Notes under the pieces: generated by a model | Told to the model about the DNA's origin: nothing | Seen by the model: the letters and a program-made list of their open reading frames with translations, nothing else | The model's database searches: none | Part shown: piece by piece, positions 8,266 through 17,690 of the stretch | Position numbering within the stretch: the first letter of the stretch is position 1 | Layout of the letters: each line of letters starts with the position of its first letter | Origin: Streptomyces sp. 71268 | GTDB lineage: Bacteria; Actinomycetota; Actinomycetes; Streptomycetales; Streptomycetaceae | DNA: 64,000 bases | Assembly (NCBI RefSeq): GCF_029392895.1 | Contig: NZ_CP114200.1 | Coordinates: 8,314,501-8,378,500, forward strand | Reading direction: 5' to 3' | Program-made: the position numbers and the translations under genes

Positions 8266-10679
8266 CCAGCGGAGGTCCCGCCACCGAGTGGGCCTGGGAG
8301 TACACGGGCTACCAACCCGCGGCGGAGTCGCTGCGCGAATCGCTGTGCACCCTGGGCAACGGCTACTTCGCCACCCGGGGCGCCGCCCCCGAGACGCCGG
8401 CCGACGACACCCACTACCCCGGCACCTACGCGGCGGGCTGCTACAACCGACTCGTCTCCCAGGTGGCCGGGCGACAGGTCGAGAACGAGGACATGGTCAA
8501 CCTGCCGAACTGGCTGCCCGTGCGCTACCGCGTCCGCCGCGACGACGCGCCCCCCGGCCCCTGGCTCACCCCCGACAGCCCCGCGCTCACCGCCTTCCAC
8601 CAGCGACTCGACCTGCGCCAGGGCACGCTCACCCGCCGACTGCGCTTCGCCGACGGACACGGCGACCACCTCGACGTCGAACAGCACCGCCTCGTGCACA
8701 TGGGCGACCCGCACCTGGCGGCCATCCGTACCGTCTTCCGCGCGCACGGCTGGGCCGGCGCGCTGGACATCGCCTGCGGGCTCGACGGCGGCGTCACCAA
8801 CTCCGGCGTGGCCCGCTACCGCCAGCTCGCCGGACGCCACCTGACACACCTGCACACCGGCGCAGCCACCCCCGACACCGTGTGGTTGCGCTGCCGCACC
8901 ACCGAGTCGGACCTGCGGATCGCGATGGCCGCCCGCACCCGCGTCAGCGCGGACGGCATCACCCGGGACCGCGTCGAGCACGAGGGCCCGCGCGTCACCC
9001 GCACGCTGACCGTCACCCTCACCCCGAAGCGGGCCGTGACGCTCGACAAGACGGTGGCGCTCTACACCTCCCGTGACCCGGCCATCAGCGACCCGCTGCG
9101 GGCCGCGGTGGACGGCGCGCACCGGGCCCCGCGCTACGCCGGCCTCCTGGACTCCCACCGCGCCGCCTGGGAACACCTGTGGCGGCGCGCCGACGTCCAC
9201 GCGCCGGGCGACGCCGGGCGCGTGCTGCGACTGCACCTGTTCCACGTGCTGCAGACGCTCTCCCCGCACACCGCCGAACTCGACGTCGGCGTGCCCGCCC
9301 GCGGGTTGCACGGCGAGGCCTACCGTGGGCACGTCTTCTGGGACGAGCTGTTCGTCCTGCCCTACCTCAACCTGCACTTCCCCGAGGTCTCCCGGGCGCT
9401 GCTGACCTACCGTCACCGACGGCTGCCCGCGGCCTGCCGGGCCGCGGCCGACGCGGGACGCGCCGGGGCCAGGTACCCGTGGCAGAGCGGCAGCGACGGC
9501 CGCGAGGAGACCCAGACGCTCCACCTCAACCCCCGCTCGGGCCGCTGGCTGCCCGACCACTCGCGCCGCCAGTACCACGTCGGCTCGGCCATCGCGTACA
9601 ACGTGTGGCAGTACTGCCAGGCCAGTGGCGACACGGAGTTCCTGCACACCAAGGGCGCCGAGATGCTGCTGCACATCGCCCGGTTCTGGGCCGACGCGGC
9701 CAGCTACGACGCACGGAGCGAGCGCTACCACATCCGTGGCGTGGTCGGGCCCGACGAGTACCACGATGCCTACCCGGGGGCCGCCGAACCCGGCCTGGAC
9801 GACAACACGTACACCAACGTCACCGCGGCCTGGGTGCTGGCCCGCGCCCTCGACACGATGCGCTCCCTGCCCGAGCCGCGCCGGCGCGAGCTGTTCGAGC
9901 ACACCGCGCTGGACTCCGCCGAACTGGAGCGCTGGGAGGAGGTCTCCCGCCGCCTCCACGTCCCCTTCCACCAGGGTGTGATCAGCCAGTTCGACGGGTA
10001 CGGAGCGCTGGCCGAACTCGACTGGGACGGCTACCGCGGCCGGTACGGCGACATCAGGCGACTGGACCGCGTCCTGGAGTCCGAGGGCGACAGCGTCAAC
10101 CACTACCAGGCGTCCAAGCAGGCCGACGTGCTCATGCTCGGCTACCTCTTCGCCCCCGCCGAACTCGCCGACCTCTTCGGCCGCCTGGGCCACCACCTGG
10201 ACGACGCCGGATGGCAGGCCACCGTCGACTACTACCTGCGGCGCACCAGCCACGGGTCCACTCTCAGCGGACTGGTCCACGCCTGGGTGTTGGCCCGCGC
10301 CCGGCGCGGCGACGCCTGGCGGTACTTCCAGGAGGCCCTCGCCGGAGACGTCGCCGACCTCCAGGGCGGCACCACCGGCGAGGGCATCCACCTCGGCGCC
10401 ATGGCCGGCACCCTGGACCTGGTGCAGCGCGGCCTCACCGGCCTGGAGGCCCGCCAGGACGCGCTGCGCCTCGACCCGGTGCCGCTGCCGGAGCTGTCCG
10501 AGTACGGCTTCTGCGTCCGCTTCCACGACCACTGGGGCGTGGACCTGCGCGTCCGCTCGGGCAGGCTGTGCGTCAGCGTGCCCGCGTCGGACGCCACCCC
10601 CATCGCCGTGCGACTCGCCGACCGCACGGTGACCGTCGCCCCGGGCGACGCCCACTGGCTCGACCTCCCGGGCCACTGA
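8262..10679 (+). CDS. Glycoside hydrolase family 65 disaccharide phosphorylase
   Basis: 805 residues, typical of GH65. Domains in order: N-terminal beta-sandwich (about 1-270, with LGNGYFATRGA near the start), linker helices, the (alpha/alpha)6 catalytic barrel (about 330-700) and a C-terminal beta-sheet domain. The barrel shows FWDELFVLPYLNLHFPEV, and GPDEYHDAYPG around residue 498 with the general-acid Glu of the family. Members phosphorolyse maltose, trehalose, kojibiose, nigerose or similar alpha-glucosides with inversion, giving beta-glucose 1-phosphate; a few are hydrolases. The upstream coupled mutase supports a phosphorylase. No sugar transporter sits next to the pair, so an intracellular substrate such as trehalose or maltose is plausible but unproven. 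Confidence 0.9.
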   Translation: MTSGGPATEWAWEYTGYQPAAESLRESLCTLGNGYFATRGAAPETPADDTHYPGTYAAGCYNRLVSQVAGRQVENEDMVNLPNWLPVRYRVRRDDAPPGPWLTPDSPALTAFHQRLDLRQGTLTRRLRFADGHGDHLDVEQHRLVHMGDPHLAAIRTVFRAHGWAGALDIACGLDGGVTNSGVARYRQLAGRHLTHLHTGAATPDTVWLRCRTTESDLRIAMAARTRVSADGITRDRVEHEGPRVTRTLTVTLTPKRAVTLDKTVALYTSRDPAISDPLRAAVDGAHRAPRYAGLLDSHRAAWEHLWRRADVHAPGDAGRVLRLHLFHVLQTLSPHTAELDVGVPARGLHGEAYRGHVFWDELFVLPYLNLHFPEVSRALLTYRHRRLPAACRAAADAGRAGARYPWQSGSDGREETQTLHLNPRSGRWLPDHSRRQYHVGSAIAYNVWQYCQASGDTEFLHTKGAEMLLHIARFWADAASYDARSERYHIRGVVGPDEYHDAYPGAAEPGLDDNTYTNVTAAWVLARALDTMRSLPEPRRRELFEHTALDSAELERWEEVSRRLHVPFHQGVISQFDGYGALAELDWDGYRGRYGDIRRLDRVLESEGDSVNHYQASKQADVLMLGYLFAPAELADLFGRLGHHLDDAGWQATVDYYLRRTSHGSTLSGLVHAWVLARARRGDAWRYFQEALAGDVADLQGGTTGEGIHLGAMAGTLDLVQRGLTGLEARQDALRLDPVPLPELSEYGFCVRFHDHWGVDLRVRSGRLCVSVPASDATPIAVRLADRTVTVAPGDAHWLDLPGH

Positions 10680-10706
10680 CCCGCCGCCCGTAAGCGCCAG
10701 CGACGG

Positions 10707-12092
10707 CTAGACGTGGGCCTGACCGAGCGCCAGCCTGGCCGTGATCGTCTTGGGCCGCTGGTACTCGTGCAGCGCCAACACGCTCAGGTCCGTGCCCTGC
10801 CCCGACGCGCCCCTGCCCCCGTGCGGCAGCTCGGCCGTCTGCACCAGGTGGCAGTTCACCCACGCCTCGCCCGCGTTCAGCCGGCCCGCCACGTCGAGCC
10901 CGAGCCCGATGTCCCGCGTCCACACGCTGGCCGCCAACGCCTGCGGCACCCCGCACGCCATGCGCAGGGCCGCCTCCACGTCGGGCGCCCACTGCACGGT
11001 CAGCAGCGGCCCGAACACCTCCCGCACGACGGCCGGATCGTCGCCCGGCAGGTCGGCCAGCACCCGCGCCCCGCGCCAGAAGCCGCCCGCCTCGCCGGCA
11101 CCGGGCGCCACCTCGGCGACCACGCTGCGCCCCGCCCGTGAGGTGGCCACCAGGTCGTCGTAGCGCGCGGCCTGATCGGCGTTGTTGAGCGGCCCGAAGT
11201 CCCGCCCGGCCACCCGCTGCGCCATGGCCCGCGTCAGTCGCTCGACGGCCGTCTCGTAGTTGTCACCCAACGTGATCACCCGGGCGGGCGCCGCACAGCT
11301 CTGGCCCGCGTTGTACGTGACCGCCCGGGCCAGCTCATCCCAGGTGTCATCGGGCGCGTCGGGCAACACCACCGCCGGGGCGTTGCCGCCGAGTTCGAGG
11401 CTGACCCGGCGGGCCCCGGCCCGGGCCGCCACGTCGGCGCCGGCCGCCTCGCTGCCGGTGAACGCCACCATGTCCACGGCGGCCTCGACCAGCAGCCGGC
11501 CCGTGGTCCGATCGCCGGGCAGGGTCTGGAGCACGCCGGGGCCCAGCGCCTGGTCGGCGTGGTCGGCCAGCAGCGCCAGCGCGTCGGGCGTGGTCTCCGC
11601 CGGCTTGGCCACCACCACGTTCCCCGCGGCCAGCGCGGGCGCGCACCGCCAGGCCGCCATCATCAGCGGGTAGTTCCACGGCACGATCACCCCCACCACG
11701 CCCAGCGGCTCCCAGCGCACCCAGCTCTCGTGCCCGGCCACCAGGCGTCCGGCGGCCGGGGTGAGTTGGGCGCGGGCCGCCGTCGCGTAGAACCGCAGCA
11801 GGTCGGCGACCTGCTCCACCTCGCCGGCCGCCTCGGCCACCGGCTTGCCCGTACCCGCCCGCTCCCGCGCCACGTACGCGTCGGCGTGCTCCTCGACCAG
11901 CGCGGCGAGCCGCTCCAGCCGGCGCGAACGCTCCATCGGCGTCAGCGCGCGCCAGGTGGGCCAGGCCGCGCGTGCCGTGGCCACCGCCGACCCCACCTCC
12001 TCCTCGCGCCCCGGGCTCGCCACGCCCCGCACGCGCCCGGTACGGGGGTCGACCAGCGACAGGGTCGCCGCGCCGGATGTCGGGTTGCTCAT
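10707..12092 (-). CDS. NAD(P)-dependent aldehyde dehydrogenase
   Basis: 461 residues. Hallmarks of the ALDH superfamily: VIVPWNYPLMMA (cofactor site), NVVVAKPAETTP with the ribose-contacting Lys, FTGSEAAG, catalytic general base E233 in SLELGGNAP, nucleophile C266 in NAGQSCAAPARV, and EVFGPLLTV. Closest in style to the gamma-aminobutyraldehyde / betaine-aldehyde dehydrogenases of Streptomyces polyamine catabolism, but the substrate is not fixed by sequence. It follows the asparagine-synthetase-like gene on the same strand with a gap of about 100 bp, so they may share a transcript. Confidence 0.88.
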   Translation of the reverse strand: MSNPTSGAATLSLVDPRTGRVRGVASPGREEEVGSAVATARAAWPTWRALTPMERSRRLERLAALVEEHADAYVARERAGTGKPVAEAAGEVEQVADLLRFYATAARAQLTPAAGRLVAGHESWVRWEPLGVVGVIVPWNYPLMMAAWRCAPALAAGNVVVAKPAETTPDALALLADHADQALGPGVLQTLPGDRTTGRLLVEAAVDMVAFTGSEAAGADVAARAGARRVSLELGGNAPAVVLPDAPDDTWDELARAVTYNAGQSCAAPARVITLGDNYETAVERLTRAMAQRVAGRDFGPLNNADQAARYDDLVATSRAGRSVVAEVAPGAGEAGGFWRGARVLADLPGDDPAVVREVFGPLLTVQWAPDVEAALRMACGVPQALAASVWTRDIGLGLDVAGRLNAGEAWVNCHLVQTAELPHGGRGASGQGTDLSVLALHEYQRPKTITARLALGQAHV

Positions 12093-12191
12093 GACTCACG
12101 TCCTCCAGGTGTCGATACGTCCAACCCACCCGGCCCGGCACCCCGGGCCGTGCCACGCCCCAAGGGCCCACCGGTCCCGGGCGGCCGCGCC

Positions 12192-13961
12192 TCACAACTC
12201 GTAGGAGTGCAACCACAGTTCGAGGGTGAGTACCAGCCACAACTTGCCGCCCTGCCGGGGGAGCAGGGTGCCGTCGCCGCGCATCCAGGCGCGTACCGTC
12301 TCCGGCCGGAACAGGCCCCGCCGCCGCGCGGCCGAGCCGAGCAGCAGGTCGCCGCCGAGTTCGCGCAGCGCCCCGCCCAGCCACTGCTGCACCGGCACCC
12401 GCATGCCGCTCTTGGGGCGGTCCACGACGGTGGCCGGCAGCAGGTCCCGCACGGCCTCCTTCAACACCCACTTCTCCACGGTCCCGCGCAGCTTCAACCG
12501 GGGTGGCGTGGCGAAGGCGTGGTCGACGACCCGCCGGTCGAACAGCGGCGCCCGCCCTTGCAACCCCTGGGAGGCGGTCAGCCGCTCCACCTTGGTCAGG
12601 ATGTGGTGCGCGCCCTTGGTCCGCAGGTTGCAGTGCAGCAACTGGTTGAGCAGGTACTCCATCCGCCCCGGCCCGGTCAGGTACGGCTCGACGAACCGCT
12701 GCGGGGCGGGCGCCTCGGCCAGTGCCCGCAGCGCCTCGCCCGTCAGCAACTCCGGCAGGTCGCTCCAGCACTTGCGGTACGAGCGCAGGTACGCGGTGGC
12801 GCGGTCCTCACCGCCGCCCAGCGGGTCGCGGTGCATCTCGTGGACGAGCATCGGCAGGTTCTTCGGGCCGCCGAAGACCGGATCGCCACCCTCCCCGTTG
12901 AGCACCACGCGCAGCCCGTCACCCGCCACCGCCTCGGCGAGCATCAGGTTGGGCACCGTCAACGGGTCGCCCACCGGGCTGTCGAGCAGCGCCGCCGCGT
13001 CCGCGAGCCGTGCGGCCACCGCGTCACCGGAGACCGTGAGCACCCGGTGCCGGGTGTGGCAGTGCGCGGCGACCAGCCCCGAATAGCCCAGCTCGTGCGG
13101 GAGTTCGTCGCCGAAGCTGATCGAGTACGTGTGCACCGGCTGGTCGTGCGCCTTCGCGGCCAGCGCCGTCACCAGCGAACTGTCGATCCCGCCGGAGAGC
13201 AGCACGCCGACGACCTCGCCCGCCGGCAGCCGGCGCGCCGTCGCCTCTTCCAACGCGGCCCGCAGAGCCGACACGTACGGTGAGGGGTCCGCCGGCGCCG
13301 GGTCGGCCACCCGCTCGCGCGGCTCCCAGTACACCCGCTCGGTGACGGTCCCCGACGCCGACAGCCGCACCACGCGTCCCGGCAGCACCTCGCGCACGCC
13401 GCGCAGCAGCGTCTCGTCACCGGGCAGATAGGCGAAGGTCAGGAACGAGCGGACGGCCGCGAGGTTCACCCCGGTGCCGAGCGCCGGCCAGCGGCGCAGC
13501 GCCCGCAGCGACGTCGACGCGGCCCAGCAACCCTCGGCCCGGGCGTAGAACAGGGTGCGTGCCCCGACGTGGTCGCGGATCAGCAGCAGGTCGGCGCCGT
13601 CCTGGACGGCGAGCGCGAACATGCCCTCGGCCAGCGCGACGCCCGCCTCCCCGAGCCTGGCCCAGCAGCGCAACAGCAACTCGCCGTCGGAACAGCCGGG
13701 CGGCGGCACGTCACCGGCCGCCGCCAGCGCGGCACACAGCTCCGCGCGGTTGTGCACGGTGACCTCGCCGACGCCGGTCAGCCCGTGGGCGGCGAAGGGG
13801 CCGTCGGCGTGGCCGGGCTCGGACCCGACCAACCCGAACCCGGGCGCCGACGCGTCCGCCGGGGCGGCGCCGACCGGCCCGCCCGGGGTGGCGCCCATCG
13901 CGGCGAGGTGGCCGCGGGCCCCTTCGGCGTCGGGCGCCACGACGGCGCACAGGCGAGCCAT
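12192..13961 (-). CDS. Asparagine synthetase-like amidotransferase lacking the N-terminal Cys
   Basis: 589 residues from ATG 13961, chosen for the GAGGAG site just upstream. The C-terminal half is a complete adenylating synthetase domain: VVGVLLSGGIDSSLV with the PP-loop at 256-262, YSISFG, GEGGDPVFGGP, KVERLTASQGLQGRAPLFD, and VLKEAVRDLLPATVVDRPKSG. The N-terminal half has the glutaminase-domain fold pattern (VHNRAELC, GMFALAVQDG, LLIRDHVGARTLFYA). However, the protein starts MARLC, not MC, so the free N-terminal Cys needed to hydrolyse glutamine is absent. This recalls beta-lactam synthetase and carbapenam synthetase, or ammonia-dependent members. It may form an amide or cyclise a substrate; asparagine synthesis is uncertain. 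Confidence 0.8.
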   Translation of the reverse strand: MARLCAVVAPDAEGARGHLAAMGATPGGPVGAAPADASAPGFGLVGSEPGHADGPFAAHGLTGVGEVTVHNRAELCAALAAAGDVPPPGCSDGELLLRCWARLGEAGVALAEGMFALAVQDGADLLLIRDHVGARTLFYARAEGCWAASTSLRALRRWPALGTGVNLAAVRSFLTFAYLPGDETLLRGVREVLPGRVVRLSASGTVTERVYWEPRERVADPAPADPSPYVSALRAALEEATARRLPAGEVVGVLLSGGIDSSLVTALAAKAHDQPVHTYSISFGDELPHELGYSGLVAAHCHTRHRVLTVSGDAVAARLADAAALLDSPVGDPLTVPNLMLAEAVAGDGLRVVLNGEGGDPVFGGPKNLPMLVHEMHRDPLGGGEDRATAYLRSYRKCWSDLPELLTGEALRALAEAPAPQRFVEPYLTGPGRMEYLLNQLLHCNLRTKGAHHILTKVERLTASQGLQGRAPLFDRRVVDHAFATPPRLKLRGTVEKWVLKEAVRDLLPATVVDRPKSGMRVPVQQWLGGALRELGGDLLLGSAARRRGLFRPETVRAWMRGDGTLLPRQGGKLWLVLTLELWLHSYEL

Positions 13962-14103
13962 GACAGGCTCCTCTCCCTCGTCTGTGTGCTCGCCCGACGG
14001 CGAGCCGGTGGGTGGGTTGAGTGGACGGGTGGGCGCGGCGTACGTCGATCGCGTCGCGCGTGCCACCCGAGGGTTCGCACGGGGGGTGGGAACCGGGGGC
14101 GGG

Positions 14104-14614
14104 TCAGCCGAAGTCGTCGTCGCTCCAGCCGCCGTCGTCCGCCTCCCAGTCCCCCTCCCAGCCCGCTTCCTCCTCGCCACCCAGGCCGACCTCGGCGCCA
14201 CCGCCGCCCGAGCCCTGGGCCGCCTGTTGCTGTCGCAGCGCCTCCTCCTCGGCCGGCGTCAGGTGGACTGGGGGGAGTTGCGCGGCGGTTACGGCCAGGC
14301 CGGCCACGCCGAGCGCGGCCAGCGCGGCACCGGTTCGGCCGCCGAGCGAGGTGCGGTTGACGAGCACGGTCGCGCCCCGGTCCCACACCGTCCGGCCGTA
14401 GCCGATGTCCCGCCCGTAGACCACCCGCCCGTCGGCGTAGGCGCGCTTGACGATGCGCTGGCTCGGTGCCCGACGCGCCCCGGTCGTCGTGCCAGTGCAC
14501 CACGCCGTCGTCCCCCCGGCGCCGCCACTCCTGGCGGCCGTCCTCGTACGAGCGATGGACGCTGCCGTCGGCGAGCAGCTCGTCCGTGTAGCCGATGTCA
14601 CGTGGCCGAATCAT
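14104..14614 (-). pseudogene. Frameshifted conserved Streptomyces protein with RDIGY repeats
   Basis: The reading from ATG 14614 gives MIRPRDIGYTDELLADGSV, then RSYEDGRQEW, as in a conserved Streptomyces hypothetical family. After about 14,463 the sense continues only in another frame: QRIVKRAYADGRVVYGRDIG, a membrane segment AALAALGVAGLAVTAA, and an acidic tail ending DDDFG at 14,104. A single-base change around 14,460-14,466 would join the two into one protein of about 170 residues. The two RDIGY motifs with charged beta-strand-like repeats resemble a MORN-like pattern. It could be a real inactivation or a sequence error. Function unknown. Confidence 0.7.
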
Positions 14615-14695
14615 GGTCTGGGGTCCTCGGGTGTGCGGTGGACGGTGGGCGGGCGGTGTACGGGCAGCGCGGGAAGCCGGGCGTCCCGAGCGGCC

Positions 14696-15586
14696 TCACG
14701 GCGTGGGCCAGCTGAGGAAGCCGGCGGCACGCAGGTCACGCAGCTCGTTCCAGACCGACGGGCGCGGCGGGCGCGGCCCGCGCGTGCGGCGCAGCACCGC
14801 GCGCAGCAGCCGATCCGGCGGAACGGCGGCGAGCTGCGCGAACCGGCCGCGCGCCAGCCAGGCCACCTCCCACGGGCGCAGCCCCCTGGGCAGCGGTTCG
14901 GGCAGTTCCACCGGGCCCCGGGCCCGCCCGGACGCCAGGTGCAGCGCGGCGGCGTGTCGCGGTACGAGCCCGAGCGAGGACACCCGCACCCCCGGCACCG
15001 GACCGAGCGCGGCCCGCAACCGGGCGGGCAGCGCGACGCCGGCCGGGCTCGCGTCGTGCAGGACGTACACGGTGGCACCCTCCGCCCGCTCCAGGGCGGT
15101 CACCAGGCGGGTGTCCAGCAGCAGGCTCTCCTCGGCGGCCACGATCGGGCAGCCGGCCTCCAGGTGCGCGTGGTTGGCGACCAACATGCGGGCCAGCGAG
15201 CGGTCCTGGCACACCAGCAGCCGTGGCAGCCCGTAGTCGTAGAGGTCGGGCTCCCGGGCCGGGCCCGCACCGGGGCCGGCCGCCGACCGGGCCTCGGCCT
15301 CGCTCAGCATGCCCGGCACCGCAGCCCCACGGGCCCGCAACGCCCGCGTGAAGTGGGTCAGCCGCAGCGAGGGCGCGGGGGAGTGCGGGAGGCGGCCCAA
15401 CAGGGTGGGCGCGGGCCACAGGACGCGGCACGTCGCGTAGTAGAGCTGCCGCTCGGTGAAGCGAATGCCGCCGGGCGCGGCGGCGCGCGCAGCCGCCACG
15501 GTGATCGCCCGGTCGACGACCCGCGTCGCGAGCCCGCCGCCCGTGGCCCGTTCCTCGTGCCCGGCCGGCACGCCTGGCGTGGTCAT
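14696..15586 (-). CDS. Uncharacterised protein, soluble member of a three-paralogue cluster
   Basis: 296 residues; its start overlaps the stop of the upstream paralogue by ATGA, so it is translationally coupled. Shared core with the two upstream paralogues: an N-terminal R-Q-L-Y-Y segment (FTERQLYYATCRVL, near residue 43-56), then PRLLVCQDRSLARMLVANH, then VYVLHDASPAGVALPARLRAALG, and a C-terminal L-AVPPDRLLRAVLRR...AGFLSWP. The Y-Y segment followed by an h-h-H-D-x-S-P-x-G strand vaguely recalls the CAP-plus-Toprim order of topoisomerase VI A/Spo11. That is only an impression from short motifs. It lacks the zinc ribbon and membrane helices of its paralogues. Function unknown. Confidence 0.75.
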   Translation of the reverse strand: MTTPGVPAGHEERATGGGLATRVVDRAITVAAARAAAPGGIRFTERQLYYATCRVLWPAPTLLGRLPHSPAPSLRLTHFTRALRARGAAVPGMLSEAEARSAAGPGAGPAREPDLYDYGLPRLLVCQDRSLARMLVANHAHLEAGCPIVAAEESLLLDTRLVTALERAEGATVYVLHDASPAGVALPARLRAALGPVPGVRVSSLGLVPRHAAALHLASGRARGPVELPEPLPRGLRPWEVAWLARGRFAQLAAVPPDRLLRAVLRRTRGPRPPRPSVWNELRDLRAAGFLSWPTP

Positions 15587-16671
15587 GGGGTCGTCCCGCC
15601 CTTCGGGTCAGCGGCGCCGTCAGCGGCGGGCCAGGTCATGAAGCCGGTCGTGGCCGCGCGCCGGTGCCGTGGGTCGTCCGCGATCCGGCCCTGCTCCACG
15701 GCCTGTTCCACCGCACGCTCGACCACGGTCACCAACCGCGCGGGGGGCACCGCGGCGACCGGGTACCACCAGCCGTCGGCCAGCCAGTCGGCCAACGCCA
15801 GCGGCAGCCCGACAGCCGCGCGCAGATACTCCGAGCTGACCCCCGACGGCTCGCCCAGCCGCCGCACGAGCCGCCTGTCGCGGGCCGTGCGCACCGAGAG
15901 ACCGGCGTCGACGACCACCCGGCCGGGCAGTGCCGCCCGCGCCTCAAGGACGAGCAACGCGCCCCGCGCGCTCGCGTCGTGGAGCACCACCACCGGAACA
16001 CCTGCGGGCAACTCGTCGACGGTGGGCGCCACCGCCACCTCCAGCCGCCGCGGCAGGCCGTTGACCGAGAGGAAGGCGACGACCGCCCGGTCGGAGCAGA
16101 GCAACGCGACCCGCGGCACGATCGCCGGCCGCGCCGGGGCGACGTACAGCTCGTCGTCCACGATGCCGGCCGGCAGCGCGCCGTACACCTGCGTCCACCG
16201 GCCGCACATCATGGCGCGGAACGAGGCGTACGAGGGCTCGATGCTCGCCCACGCGGGGCGGGCCGGTGTGTACGAGTCCTGGGCCTTTGACGCCATGCCG
16301 CAGACGAACAGGCACGAGATCGCCGCCAGCCACCACTTGAGGCCGGAGTGCACGGGGAGCGCGATGGTACCCGCGATGATCACGACGACCACCGGCGTCA
16401 CCAGCACCCAGACGTACCGGCGCGGCTTGCCGCTGGGCGGCCGTGCCTCCGCGTAGCGGTTGTCGGTGTGGGTCAGGTACCAGAACTGGGTGAGGGTCAC
16501 CTTGAGCCGCCCGTCCTGGGTGGCCTGCCGGGCCCGGCGGCGCACGTGCAGGTCGTTCATGCCCCGCCCGTACACCTTGGGGTCCAGGGCGAACGCGCGC
16601 TGGCAGCGGGAGCACGTGCTGCCCGCCCGCTCCTTGCGCAACAGCCTCGCCTGACAGTGCGGGCACGTCAT
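15583..16671 (-). CDS. Uncharacterised zinc-ribbon membrane protein, paralogue 2
   Basis: 362 residues. Residues 1-30 form a zinc ribbon (CPHC at 3-6 and CSRC at 20-23). Residues about 60-70 carry TQFWYLTH, the counterpart of the LYYATCR motif in the downstream paralogue. Two membrane helices follow (VWVLVTPVVVVIIAGTIALP and WLAAISCLFVCGMA). The C-terminal half repeats the family core: VALLCSDRAVVAFLSVNGLP, VVVLHDASARGALLVLEAR, LADGWWYPVAAVPPARLVTVV, and TTGFMTWP. Start and stop overlap both neighbours by four bases. Probably an inner-membrane protein with a cytoplasmic core. No known function recognised. Confidence 0.75.
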   Translation of the reverse strand: MTCPHCQARLLRKERAGSTCSRCQRAFALDPKVYGRGMNDLHVRRRARQATQDGRLKVTLTQFWYLTHTDNRYAEARPPSGKPRRYVWVLVTPVVVVIIAGTIALPVHSGLKWWLAAISCLFVCGMASKAQDSYTPARPAWASIEPSYASFRAMMCGRWTQVYGALPAGIVDDELYVAPARPAIVPRVALLCSDRAVVAFLSVNGLPRRLEVAVAPTVDELPAGVPVVVLHDASARGALLVLEARAALPGRVVVDAGLSVRTARDRRLVRRLGEPSGVSSEYLRAAVGLPLALADWLADGWWYPVAAVPPARLVTVVERAVEQAVEQGRIADDPRHRRAATTGFMTWPAADGAADPKGGTTP

Positions 16672-17690
16672 GGCGCCCCCTGGTCGGGCCAGGTCAGGAA
16701 GCCGACGGCGGCGGCGCGGCGCTGTTCGGCGTCAGCGTCGGCGGTTCGCCCGACCCGCTCGGCGACGCGGCCCACGAGGTCCAGGAGTCGGCCGGGTGGG
16801 ACGGCGACGAGCGGAAACGTCCAGCCCTTGCGCAGCCAGGCCAGCTCGTCGGGGGTGTAGTCGCCCACCTCGGCGAGACGGGACAGCGCGGCCCCACCGG
16901 GCTGGTGGTCCCGGTAGGGCACCGCGTTGGGCACGCCGCGCACCGCGCGCAACGGCACCCCGGCGTCGATGACCCGGCGCCCCGGCAGCGCCTCGCGCAC
17001 GCGCCAGGGCAGCAGCAGGCCCGGCGCGCTGACGTCGTGCAACACGATGACCGGGCCCCGCGCGGACACCTCGGGCAGGTCGCGCGCGAGGTGGAGGCCG
17101 TGACGCTCCGGCAGCCCCGCTGCGGCGATGAGGGTGGCGACGGACAGGTCGGGACACAGCAGGGTGGCGGCCTGACCCGCGCCGGACACGCCGCCGGGCG
17201 TTGGATAGCGCCGGTCCTCCACCAGGCCCGGTGGCAACTCGCCGTACACCTCCACCCAAGGCTCCAGTACGTCCCTGCGGAACGCGCCAGGAAGCATCTT
17301 CGGCCGACTCTGGTTACGGTCGGCCGCCGCCACGGCGCACAGCACCAGGGCGCACAGCGCCAGCACGAAGCCGAAGTAGGCGAGCGGTGCCGGGCCGGCG
17401 AAGAACCCGGCTGTGAGCAGGATCGCGCCGAGCAGCGCCACGGCGACGTAGGCACCGCCGATGCCGCGCGACCGCAGCGACCTGCGCGACAGGGCGTACC
17501 ACAGGTGCCCCGGCGTGCACGGCAACCGCCCGTCGTCGGTGAGCTTGGCCACCATCCGACGCACCCGTAGGTCGTGCAACTCCAGGGGGTTGGTCTTCGG
17601 GTCGAGCGCGTAGCGCCGCCGGCACTTGCCGCACACGTTGCCGGGCCGCTCCTTGCGCAGCAGCGACGCGTCACAGTGCGGGCAGATCAT
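16668..17690 (-). CDS. Uncharacterised zinc-ribbon membrane protein, paralogue 1
   Basis: 340 residues, same architecture as the next gene: zinc ribbon (CPHC 3-6, CGKC 20-23), the LWYALSRR motif, two membrane helices (YVAVALLGAILLTAGFFAG and YFGFVLALCALVLCAVA), then TLLCPDLSVATLIAAAGLP, VIVLHDVSAPGLLLPWRVR and AVGFLTWP. It shares four-base overlaps with the cupin gene before it and paralogue 2 after it, so the cupin and all three paralogues form one tightly coupled operon. The duplication looks old, since identity is limited to motifs. Role unknown. Confidence 0.75.
   Translation of the reverse strand: MICPHCDASLLRKERPGNVCGKCRRRYALDPKTNPLELHDLRVRRMVAKLTDDGRLPCTPGHLWYALSRRSLRSRGIGGAYVAVALLGAILLTAGFFAGPAPLAYFGFVLALCALVLCAVAAADRNQSRPKMLPGAFRRDVLEPWVEVYGELPPGLVEDRRYPTPGGVSGAGQAATLLCPDLSVATLIAAAGLPERHGLHLARDLPEVSARGPVIVLHDVSAPGLLLPWRVREALPGRRVIDAGVPLRAVRGVPNAVPYRDHQPGGAALSRLAEVGDYTPDELAWLRKGWTFPLVAVPPGRLLDLVGRVAERVGRTADADAEQRRAAAVGFLTWPDQGAP

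Noticed and set aside
7797..10676. 959-codon open frame antisense to the GH65 gene
   Set aside because: Shadow frame of a high-GC gene; Val/Gly/Ala/Arg-rich without motifs, while the plus strand has complete GH65 signatures.
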